In this document: in pieces, positions 9,301 through 14,686 of the stretch
Numbering within the stretch: the stretch's first letter is position 1
Layout: each line of letters starts with the position of its first letter
Assembly (NCBI GenBank): GCA_002383605.1
Contig: DFYK01000062.1
Span: forward strand, 6,548 to 34,343
Direction: 5' to 3'
Source: Proteiniphilum sp. UBA4084
Lineage (GTDB): Bacteria > Bacteroidota > Bacteroidia > Bacteroidales > Dysgonomonadaceae
DNA length: 27,796 nucleotides
The notes under the pieces: generated by a model
Databases searched by the model: none
What the model was told of the DNA's origin: nothing
The model's input: the letters and a program-made list of their open reading frames with translations, nothing else
Position numbers and translations under genes: made by a program

Positions 9301-10136
9301 TCTCCACTGGGTATCACTACCGAGAGTCCCGGCACAGTCCCCTGCAAGCCGCGCCCCACATCTGCAATGGGCCGGCTTCCCAGTGTTTCTTCCACATTCA
9401 CGGAGGAGACAGCGCCGGTAAGGTTCTCTTTTCGTTGTGTTCCGTAGCCAACGACTACCAATTCTTCCAGGGCTTGTGTATCTTCTTTGAGTGTGATGTT
9501 GAAGTTGGTACTTCCTGTTGTCTTTACTGTTTGGCTCAGATATCCGATGTAGGTAACCTGTATTGTGGCCTCGTTTGCCACATTCAGTGAAAAATATCCG
9601 TTCACATCGGTAATGGTGCCATTGGTTGTGCCCACTTCAACAATGTTCGCACCGATAATGAATTCACCATTTACATCCCGCACCGTTCCGGTGATGGTTC
9701 TGTGGGTTTGCTGAACTTCTTTGGTGTCAGTTGTGGTTTCTTCCTTTTTCTTACTTTCAATAGCATCCCGTTCCCTGGAAATGGTGATTTGCCGGTTTAC
9801 GATGGAGTACACCAGGTCGGTATTCTTCAGCAACAAATTCATAATTTCTTCTATCGATTTGTTGTCAAAAGAAACGTTCACACTCTTTGATAAACCGGCT
9901 TCGGTATTATCCATTATCAGAAACAGATAATCGCTGTTCTGTTCAATTTCTTGCAATGCTTCCCGCAACGTGACACCTTTTAATTCGGCACTGACCGATT
10001 TCGATTGTGAATAGGTGTTTTCTGCTGCCATTGAAAAGACACAGAGGAAAGTTATTAAAAAATAAATTTTCATGATTTTTAAAAACTTGTTGTCTTTTTT
10101 CAGATTGATCTGTTTAAAGTTTTGCTTTTCTTGCAT
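6366..10136 (-). CDS. SusC/RagA TonB-dependent outer-membrane transporter with STN signalling domain
   Basis: About 1256 residues from the chosen start MQEKQNF. Domains in order: signal peptide (MKIYFLITFLCVFSMAAENTYSQ), STN domain of about 60 residues (LKGVTLREALQEIEQNSDYLF), carboxypeptidase-regulatory-like domain (ITGTVRDVNGEFIIGANI), TonB box region (ALEELVVVGYGTQRKENLTG), plug, and a 22-strand-type barrel ending in VSL. The STN domain identifies a transducer that signals to FecR and the ECF sigma factor encoded just upstream. The frame is open to an ATG at 10208, but that codon lies inside a strong hairpin and adds a charged stretch without family support. Starts at 10136 or 10073 (MKIYF) fit better; signal-peptide position alone would favour 10073. 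It imports the oligosaccharide captured by SusD. Confidence 0.95.
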   Translation of the reverse strand: MQEKQNFKQINLKKDNKFLKIMKIYFLITFLCVFSMAAENTYSQSKSVSAELKGVTLREALQEIEQNSDYLFLIMDNTEAGLSKSVNVSFDNKSIEEIMNLLLKNTDLVYSIVNRQITISRERDAIESKKKEETTTDTKEVQQTHRTITGTVRDVNGEFIIGANIVEVGTTNGTITDVNGYFSLNVANEATIQVTYIGYLSQTVKTTGSTNFNITLKEDTQALEELVVVGYGTQRKENLTGAVSSVNVEETLGSRPIADVGRGLQGTVPGLSVVIPSGEVGSDPIMKIRGQIGSIAGSSNPLILVDNVEIPNIQMINPNDIESISVLKDAAASSIYGSKAAFGVILITTKKGAKTETTDITYSTNLSWQQPFKEIKIAGVDGLEYTLEAHENMKGAGPAGGFWRVDRESFGKIKEWQEKYGNSINWNDPVVYGRDWFYDGKDKYGYRIYDPVEAMVKSSAFSQNHNLSLNGKRSDTSYNLSFGYLGQEGMMKPAKEDDFTRFTGNLNLSTKVTDFLTVRGGAMYSDATKKYPNSATGFLADPWLYLYRWSRLFPTGAMENGEEVRDPYFDTKNAHTAVDRKKYTNLNLGATLDLTSNWDVNIDYAYSTQFNQETSSRPTFSGREPWYTPVLLNDELGNQVYVDENGNPTETGGTPAYRFPFVNYVTKDRTYFNKYSFTSEKHTVNAITNYNLNIADTHKFKFMLGTNIVSYKWDSHWSNKTELIDENNPQFDFAVGTETVGGDTNWDSQLGYFGRINYSFRDKYLLEGNLRYDATSKFPSHLRWRWYPSFSGGWVVTNETFLQDLDPILSFAKIRGSWGTIGDQSVPNTLYLATMDINKNTWLSHDGTQYFDLSTPNPISAGITWQDIESLNLGLDLRFFSNKLGLVLEWFRRDTRNMIISGDALPATYGASAPQGNYGNLRTKGWEIAVDFNHRFANGIGVTLNANIADAITDITRGADWNTPWENRLLSNGYATGRRYGDIYGYVTDRLYQKEDFVYDSEGKMQQTTIIWEGTAKVTNMLAGNNPVYQTYFEDGNQVLLVSPGDVKFVDVNGDGYITPGKNTFGDPGDQVVIGNSTPRYEFGFRLGGDYKGFDAQVFFQGVGKRSIWGSGQLAIPGYHVKDGAMPQAIAENFWKEDRTDAFYPRAWNLSGANEGFVMRKQSRYMLDMAYLKLKNVTLGYTLPQNLLQHLYLSNVRIYLSLENYVTFDNLRGLPIDPEAISGHSMLYSGGNYNLGRTGTSNPTFKSASVGIQVSL

Positions 10137-10143
10137 ATCTTTG
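10113..10143 (+). promoter_or_regulatory. Candidate promoter for an antisense RNA opposite the susC leader
   Basis: On the plus strand TATCTTTG at 10136-10143 matches the -7 consensus TAnnTTTG, and TTTA at 10113-10116 sits 19 nt upstream, one mismatch from the -33 TTTG. Transcription would begin near 10150 and run against susC, towards the hairpin at 10188-10217. No plus-strand protein gene lies here. Confidence 0.45.
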
Positions 10144-10149
10144 CGTTTG

Positions 10150-10225
10150 AATTTTAATTTGTTACCCAATAAATTAATTTTTTTCCTGGTCGGATAATGT
10201 TGCCGCATTATCCGGCCTTTTTCTT
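10150..10225 (+). ncRNA. Putative DonS-type antisense sRNA in the fecR-susC gap
   Basis: A plus-strand -7 box (10136-10143) is followed about 75 nt later by a textbook intrinsic terminator (10188-10217 plus a T-rich tail). The interval is antisense to the susC leader. In Bacteroides, cis-antisense sRNAs such as DonS are encoded in this position, between the anti-sigma gene and the susC homolog, and repress the PUL. The layout here matches in location, orientation and size. The ends are inferred from promoter and terminator; no transcript data are available. Confidence 0.45.
10188..10225 (+). terminator. Intrinsic terminator oriented on the plus strand, antisense to the PUL
   Basis: GGTCGGATAATG (10188-10199) pairs with CATTATCCGGCC (10206-10217), a 12-bp stem with one G-U pair and a 6-nt loop. 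On the plus strand it is followed by TTTTTCTTTTTCTTTT. On the minus strand the stem is followed by A-rich sequence, so it would not terminate the sigma/fecR message efficiently. The orientation points to an antisense transcript. Confidence 0.7.
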
Positions 10226-10282
10226 TTTCTTTTACTTCGTAGTCATAGGCAATTCGTTTTTAGATGTTCATATTGGTTATAC

Positions 10283-11449
10283 TCACGGTTGTTCTGTTTT
10301 TTGTATATAAACAGTCCCGTCACTGATCTTGTTATATTGCAGGAAGGTCATTCTTGAAAATGATTGCAATACGTCGTCAAGATTTTCGGAAAGAAACAAT
10401 TTACCGGAACAGGTCTGATTTTGTAAATTCAATGTGGCCGCATAGTTGAATTCTACGTTGTAATATCTACCTATTTTTTTGAGAACCTCGGTTAAGGAGT
10501 TTTTGTTCAATTGCATATAACCGCTCTTCCAGCTGATGTATTCCATCACGTCTACCTGCTTCCGTTGGATGTTTCCATTGTTTACTTCTGCCATCTCACC
10601 AGGCTTCAACATCAACGCACCTTGATCACTTTTTATGTGTACCGATCCGTCAACCAGCACGACCGATTCATTTTTTTCATCGGTGTAGGATGAAACATTG
10701 AATGATGTTCCATAGACAGTTATTTGAGATTGGGGCGTGTGAATAATAAAGGGCTGTCTTTGCTTAGCCACATCAATAAATATTTCACCTTTTACACTGA
10801 TTTCCCGCGTCTGTCCGGTAAAGACAGAAGGGAAATCAAGTTCAGTGCCGGAGTTTACATGTACCGCAGATCCGTCGGCAAGAATCACCGACGATCTTTT
10901 TCCAAATGGTACGATCAGCTTGTTTGATTGATTTTTCTTCAGATCGATCTCCTTCCGTGAGAGAGAATCCCGAATCAGGGCATTTTCTTTTTCAGTGAGG
11001 AACACCGTGGCATTATTTTCCATGTCAACCACCTGATTTCCGGTAATCAATTGTACTTTATCCTGGATCATCACCGCTCCGATAGAAGCCATCTGCTTGT
11101 CGGAAAATGTATTCTCTCTGCGTGTTACAGTATATAATGCCGTGATCAGGGCCACTAACAAGATGGCAGCTGCTGATGACATAGATACCATGCGTAGTTT
11201 TTTCTTTCTGAATCGGTTGATCCTATCCTGCAATTCTCTGCTTACCGTAACTTCATCGGGCAGGTAACTGCCGTGTGGTTGTTGAATTTCGGCGAAAACA
11301 GCAATTGCATGCTGAAATGGTTCTCTAAGATGCTCATTCTGACTAATAAACTTTTCCCAGAATGAGGTGAGTTCTGCCGTGGGATGAATCCTCCAGTAAA
11401 CGAAAAGATCATCACACAAAAAATCTTTATAATCTAAATTCAGTTTCAT
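10283..11449 (-). CDS. FecR-family anti-sigma factor
   Basis: The 388-residue inner-membrane protein has a cytoplasmic N-terminal region (about 1-85) expected to hold the sigma factor, one transmembrane segment at about 88-108, and a periplasmic FecR domain at about 180-275 (KLIVPFGKRSSVILADGSAV, then GEIFIDVAKQRQPFIIHT). The C-terminal DUF4974 domain spans about 313-382 (LNKNSLTEVLKKIGRYYNVEF) and resembles the STN fold. In this family the periplasmic part senses the STN domain of the substrate-loaded SusC and releases the sigma factor. It begins 58 nt after the sigma gene. Confidence 0.95.
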   Translation of the reverse strand: MKLNLDYKDFLCDDLFVYWRIHPTAELTSFWEKFISQNEHLREPFQHAIAVFAEIQQPHGSYLPDEVTVSRELQDRINRFRKKKLRMVSMSSAAAILLVALITALYTVTRRENTFSDKQMASIGAVMIQDKVQLITGNQVVDMENNATVFLTEKENALIRDSLSRKEIDLKKNQSNKLIVPFGKRSSVILADGSAVHVNSGTELDFPSVFTGQTREISVKGEIFIDVAKQRQPFIIHTPQSQITVYGTSFNVSSYTDEKNESVVLVDGSVHIKSDQGALMLKPGEMAEVNNGNIQRKQVDVMEYISWKSGYMQLNKNSLTEVLKKIGRYYNVEFNYAATLNLQNQTCSGKLFLSENLDDVLQSFSRMTFLQYNKISDGTVYIQKTEQP

Positions 11450-11507
11450 TCACACTCTTTTTTAAAAAGACGGAATAAACTGGTAAAAGAGACAAAATTA
11501 ATATTAA

Positions 11508-12083
11508 TTAACCAAGTATTGTGAATAGATATGTCAGAAAATAACTTGAATTGGTTGTAGATGTGTCTTTCATCTTTTTGAGTGCACGGTATAGATTTTT
11601 TTTCACAGCATCGGGAGAAAGGTGCATGATTTCACCAATTTCTGCGTAGCTCAGATTAAACTGATAGCGGTAATGGACAATCTTTCGCTGCCGGGGAGGT
11701 AGGTTTTGCAGTAAGTAAGATATTACATGTTTTAACTGCATCTCTTTCTCTTCGTCGATAATTTGCTCCACAATATTTTTTTCGTTCTCTACAAAGATAT
11801 CCTGATAATCTATTTCCTGTATCTTATGTTCATCGTTGTGCATATCGAAGAGTCGGTTTTTCAGACTTCTGATCAGGTAAAATTCAATATTTCGAATGTG
11901 AGCGAGGTTATTTTTAGAGATGTAAATTTTAAAAAAGAGATCCTGTATCGCATCTTTGCATGTCTCTTTGTCAAATCCCAGTTTCAAGGCATAGGCAAAA
12001 AGTTCTGAAAAATAGGCATGATAAAGTACTGCGAAAGATTTATCATCACCCGCCAAGAACTTTTTCCATGCTTCTCCACCCAT
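11508..12083 (-). CDS. ECF RNA polymerase sigma-70 factor (PUL regulator)
   Basis: The 191-residue protein has sigma region 2 at about 18-83 (FAVLYHAYFSELFAYALKLG, then DAIQDLFFKIY) and region 4 at about 115-172 (LPPRQRKIVHYRYQFNLSYA, helix-turn-helix ending in KKNLYRALKKM). A hydrophobic C-terminal tail (SYFLTYLFTILG) is typical of Bacteroidales PUL ECF factors. With the FecR protein and STN-SusC it forms a three-part relay activating susC-susD when substrate binds. The ATG at 12083 lies 10 nt after the folA stop, and no Shine-Dalgarno or -7 box is visible in the gap, so it may be transcribed from within or upstream of folA. Confidence 0.95.
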   Translation of the reverse strand: MGGEAWKKFLAGDDKSFAVLYHAYFSELFAYALKLGFDKETCKDAIQDLFFKIYISKNNLAHIRNIEFYLIRSLKNRLFDMHNDEHKIQEIDYQDIFVENEKNIVEQIIDEEKEMQLKHVISYLLQNLPPRQRKIVHYRYQFNLSYAEIGEIMHLSPDAVKKNLYRALKKMKDTSTTNSSYFLTYLFTILG

Positions 12084-12093
12084 AGCTGAATGA

Positions 12094-12603
12094 TTATTTT
12101 TTACTGTAGGTTAAAAATGTATACGGATAACGGTGCTTATTGTCGGCTGCGTGTGCCTCTTTTTTTGTCAGCGTCCATTCATCAAAATTGATTTCCGGGA
12201 AAAAGGTGTCGGCATCGCTGAATGAGTGATGGATACGCGTCAGAGAGAGTCGGTCTGCCAAGCCGATCGTGGCACGGTACAGGCGACCGCCACCGATAAC
12301 GAATATCTTCTCCTGGTTGCTGCAACGACTGAGCGCCTCCTCCACAGAACGGACAACAATACAACCGGGATAATTCTCTGCTGCATCGGAAGTGATCACC
12401 ACATTGGTGCGGTTGGGTAATGCCCCCTTTGGCAGCGATTCATACGTTCTCCGACCCATGATCACGGTATGTCCGGTGGTGATCTGTTTAAAGTGCTTCA
12501 TATCGTTGGGGAGATGACAAAGCAGATCGCCATCGCGTCCGATACCGTTGTTTTCGTCAAGTGCGACGATGATGGTGATTTCACCTGTGTTGTGATTTAT
12601 CAT
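12094..12603 (-). CDS. folA: Dihydrofolate reductase
   Basis: The 169-residue enzyme reduces dihydrofolate to tetrahydrofolate with NADPH. Seen motifs: IVALDENNGIGRDGDL (nucleotide and Met20-loop region), CHLPNDMKHFK with the substrate-binding Asp, TVIMGRRTYESLP for NADPH, and FVIGGGRLYR. The start ATG at 12603 overlaps the thyA stop (ATGA), which implies translational coupling. A longer same-frame reading to 12999 exists but runs through thyA and has no family support. Together with ThyA it completes the dTMP cycle: ThyA makes dihydrofolate and FolA regenerates tetrahydrofolate. Confidence 0.97.
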   Translation of the reverse strand: MINHNTGEITIIVALDENNGIGRDGDLLCHLPNDMKHFKQITTGHTVIMGRRTYESLPKGALPNRTNVVITSDAAENYPGCIVVRSVEEALSRCSNQEKIFVIGGGRLYRATIGLADRLSLTRIHHSFSDADTFFPEINFDEWTLTKKEAHAADNKHRYPYTFLTYSKK

Positions 12604-13394
12604 ACGGCAACATCTCCTTTTATATGTGGATGCGGATCGTAGTTTACCAGTTCGAAATCTTCGAAGCGAAAGCCGAAGATATCCCTTACATCGGGATTGA
12701 TCTTCATCTCGGGCAGCGGACGCGGTGTACGGGAAAGCTGCAGATTCACCTGGTTGAGATGGTTCAGGTAGATGTGGGCATCGCCGAATGTATGCACAAA
12801 ATCGCCCTCCTGCAGCCCGGTCACCTGGGCCATCATTTTCAGCAACAACGCATAGGAGGCGATGTTGAAGGGTACTCCCAGGAAAATATCGGCACTGCGC
12901 TGATAGAGCTGCAGGCTGAGTTTTCCATCCGCCACATAAAACTGAAAGAAGGCATGGCAGGGTGGGAGGTTCATATTTGGAAGATCGGCCACGTTCCATG
13001 AGCTGACAATGATGCGGCGTGAATCGGGATTATTTTTGAGCGAGTTCACTACCTGTGTAATCTGATCGATGTGTCCTCCCTTATAGTCGGGCCATGAGCG
13101 CCATTGATATCCATAGATAGGGCCCAGATCCCCGTCCTCATCTGCCCATTCATTCCAGATGCGCACGCCATTGTCGTTCAGATATTTGATATTGGTGTCT
13201 CCGTTCAAAAACCAGAGCAATTCGTAGATGATCGATTTCAGATGGAGTTTTTTTGTGGTGAGTACGGGAAAACCATCGCTCATCCTGTAGCGGCTCTGAT
13301 GCCCGAATATGCTGATTGTACCCGTACCGGTACGGTCCTCCTTTTTTACACCTTCGTCAAGTACCCGTTGTAATAAATCGAGATATTGTTGCAT
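12600..13394 (-). CDS. thyA: Thymidylate synthase
   Basis: The 264-residue enzyme matches the usual ThyA length. It methylates dUMP to dTMP using 5,10-methylene-tetrahydrofolate. Catalytic Cys146 lies in MNLPPCHAFFQFYV, preceded by SRRIIVSSWNVADLP (phosphate-binding Arg pair); KKEDRTGTG near the N-terminus and HIYLNHLNQ further on are also conserved. The C-terminus ends GDVAV, close to the classical APVAV. The ATG at 13394 is preceded by a 190-nt leader rich in 7-bp repeats and a -7 box at 13582-13589. Confidence 0.98.
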   Translation of the reverse strand: MQQYLDLLQRVLDEGVKKEDRTGTGTISIFGHQSRYRMSDGFPVLTTKKLHLKSIIYELLWFLNGDTNIKYLNDNGVRIWNEWADEDGDLGPIYGYQWRSWPDYKGGHIDQITQVVNSLKNNPDSRRIIVSSWNVADLPNMNLPPCHAFFQFYVADGKLSLQLYQRSADIFLGVPFNIASYALLLKMMAQVTGLQEGDFVHTFGDAHIYLNHLNQVNLQLSRTPRPLPEMKINPDVRDIFGFRFEDFELVNYDPHPHIKGDVAV

Positions 13395-13405
13395 AATTTT
13401 AATTT

Positions 13406-13577
13406 TAGCGTTTAGCTGTCAGCTTTTTAGCGTTCAGGTATCAGCGATCTGCTCTGTAAGTTGAATATTGTAAAGAGCAGCTGTTTGCAAGAAAGCAATC
13501 AGCGGTCAGCGATCAGCGGTCAGCTCTTTCGAAATAAGCTTTGTGCATAGAGCGGTCAGCAGTCGGCTTTCAGTTGT
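13406..13577. repeat. Degenerate 7-bp tandem repeats (CAGCGGT-like) in the thyA leader
   Basis: Three blocks share a heptamer of the form YAGCNNT. Block one at 13406-13455 includes TAGCGTT, TAGCTGT, CAGCTTT and CAGCGAT. Block two at 13500-13527 is CAGCGGT, CAGCGAT, CAGCGGT, CAGCTCT. Block three at 13550-13577 includes GAGCGGT, CAGCAGT and CGGCTTT. A 7-bp inverted repeat (CTGCTCT 13449-13455 with AGAGCAG 13474-13480) could form a hairpin in the thyA leader RNA. There is no protein gene here. Confidence 0.7.
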
Positions 13578-13581
13578 ATGG

Positions 13582-13589
13582 CAAATGTA
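13582..13589 (-). promoter_or_regulatory. -7 promoter box upstream of thyA-folA
   Basis: On the minus strand this reads TACATTTG, an exact TAnnTTTG match and identical to the box before the GHL10 gene. Transcription would start near 13575, giving a 5' leader of about 180 nt that includes the heptamer repeats. No clear -33 element is visible. Confidence 0.5.
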
Positions 13590-13625
13590 CATAAAAGTCT
13601 TAACTTATACACAGACCCATAAAAA

Positions 13626-13729
13626 TTGAATGTTTTACCTCACTTCACTTCATTTCGTTCGGGTGGGTGAATTGCAAGAAGCCACAACTTTCTTTATTTT
13701 TGAATATTATTAACCACTAAAACATTCAA
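13626..13729. repeat. 12-bp perfect inverted repeat framing the noncoding segment before the IS110 remnant
   Basis: TTGAATGTTTTA at 13626-13637 is the exact reverse complement of TAAAACATTCAA at 13718-13729, with 80 nt between. The right arm ends one base before the ATG of the transposase remnant. A second pair crosses it: AAGCCACAACTTTCTT (13679-13694) matches the reverse complement of AAGAAAGTATGTGGCTT (13735-13751) with one missing base. Confidence 0.75.
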
Positions 13730-13730
13730 C

Positions 13731-13778
13731 ATGAAGAAAGTATGTGGCTTATATGTGCACAAAGATAACATCAACTAA
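13731..13778 (+). pseudogene. IS110-family transposase remnant (first 15 codons)
   Basis: The short frame reads MKKVCGLYVHKDNIN then stop. IS110-family transposases typically begin in this way, with G(I/L)DVHK(D/S), where the Asp is the first acidic residue of the RuvC-like DEDD site. Here the Asp position is Tyr8 and the frame stops after 15 codons, so the remnant is inactive and the rest of the element is absent. Assignment rests on this short motif and the structured noncoding DNA before it, so it is moderate only. Confidence 0.5.
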
Positions 13779-14004
13779 ATGATTTTACCCAATCTTTGTT
13801 GAACAAAATCCTTGTGGGAAAAATTTTTGTTCATTAGAAGTATCTTTTGTGCGATTTACAATGGAGAAGATTATTCCCTCCCTACGAACAGTGGGGTCTG
13901 GTTACTTTGCCCTTACACAAGATTTTATAAGGCTTTGTGTATGATATTCTTTGATATGGTAGAATTTATAGAAGAAAATATACTGATTTGTAAAAAAAAA
14001 TATC

Positions 14005-14037
14005 TATATTTGTACCAAAAAACAAAATTAGTACAAA
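14005..14037 (+). promoter_or_regulatory. Promoter and palindromic operator candidate of the tetR gene
   Basis: TATATTTG at 14005-14012 matches the -7 consensus; a TTTG at 13987-13990 is at short spacing (14 nt). TTTGTAC (14009-14015) and GTACAAA (14031-14037) form a perfect 7-bp inverted repeat with a 15-nt spacer that overlaps the -7 box and ends just before the start codon, a good position for TetR autorepression. The half-site AGTACAA recurs at 14661-14667 before the RND gene. Confidence 0.5.
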
Positions 14038-14043
14038 AATGAC

Positions 14044-14625
14044 ATGAGTATTGATAATACCAAAGAATCAATTTTAAGCGCTGCGAATAGGTTATTCAGC
14101 CATTTTGGGTTTCACAAGACCTCAATGGACGAAATTGCTAAAATTGCAAGGAAAGCAAAAGGTTCGCTATACTATCACTTTGCAAGCAAGGAGGAATTAT
14201 TCAAAGCAGTCATCTCTAAAGAGATGGATATCCTTAAAAATCAGTTGGAAATTATTGTTGACAACCCAAATTTAATCGCCGCGGAAAAACTGAAAAAATA
14301 CCTCGTGAAAAGAATGGAGATACTGAATTCGGCGGCTTGTTATCACGAAACGCTCAAAGCAGACTTTTTTGAGCATTTCCATTTTATTGATAGCCTTCGT
14401 ACCGAATTAGATAATTGGGAAAAAGAAAACATAAAAAAGATAATCCGGCAAGGTATTGATGCAGGTGAATTTTACCTGGTAACTGAAATAGATGTAATGT
14501 TAGATGTATTTTTAATGGTTTTAAAAGGTCTTGAAATCCCGTTCTTCCTTCAGGATAAATACAAAAAATATTCACCTCATTTCGACAATCTTATTAATAT
14601 TTTAAATAAGGGCCTGACAAGATAA
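14044..14625 (+). CDS. TetR/AcrR-family transcriptional regulator
   Basis: The 193-residue protein has an N-terminal TetR helix-turn-helix at about 8-55 (TKESILSAANRLFSHFGFHK, then SMDEIAKIARKAKGSLYYHF and KEELF), which matches the family signature closely. The C-terminal part (about 60-193) is the helical ligand-binding and dimer domain, which cannot be tied to a ligand by eye. It is the first gene of the plus-strand operon, 61 nt before the RND gene. Family members often repress their own transporter or lipid operon and respond to fatty-acyl or lipophilic ligands. An earlier ATG at 14039 is followed by a stop after two codons, so 14044 is the start. Confidence 0.92.
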   Translation: MSIDNTKESILSAANRLFSHFGFHKTSMDEIAKIARKAKGSLYYHFASKEELFKAVISKEMDILKNQLEIIVDNPNLIAAEKLKKYLVKRMEILNSAACYHETLKADFFEHFHFIDSLRTELDNWEKENIKKIIRQGIDAGEFYLVTEIDVMLDVFLMVLKGLEIPFFLQDKYKKYSPHFDNLINILNKGLTR

Positions 14626-14686
14626 TTTTTTTTACTCAAAACTGACTAAAAAACATAAATAGTACAATACAGTTAATACTAAAAAT

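Larger units (their letters stand above)
13395..14043. other. Long noncoding region between thyA and the lipid-export operon
   Basis: This 649-nt stretch has no intact gene. It holds, left to right, the heptamer repeats and thyA promoter, a structured segment with two inverted repeats and an IS110-like transposase remnant (13626-13778), a further inverted repeat (GAACAAAA 13801-13808 with TTTTGTTC 13825-13832), and the promoter and operator of the tetR gene (about 13987-14037). A 76-codon plus-strand open frame at 13812-14042 shows no recognisable protein features. The structure marks the left edge of the AT-rich operon. Confidence 0.6.

Noticed and set aside
10137..10208. Longer SusC N-terminus from the ATG at 10208
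   Set aside because: The ATG lies inside the hairpin at 10188-10217, and the added residues are basic with no family support; starts at 10136 or 10073 place the signal peptide properly.
10188..10217. Terminator of the sigma-fecR message
   Set aside because: On the minus strand the stem is followed by A-rich rather than T-rich sequence; the T-tract is on the plus-strand side.
12604..12999. Upstream extension of the folA frame giving a 301-residue protein
   Set aside because: It runs through the well-conserved thyA gene in another frame, has low-complexity Arg/Pro-rich sequence and no DHFR homology; the ATGA junction at 12600-12603 gives the natural start.
13812..14042. 76-codon plus-strand frame before tetR
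   Set aside because: It has no signal, domain or ribosome-binding site and overlaps the tetR promoter and operator.
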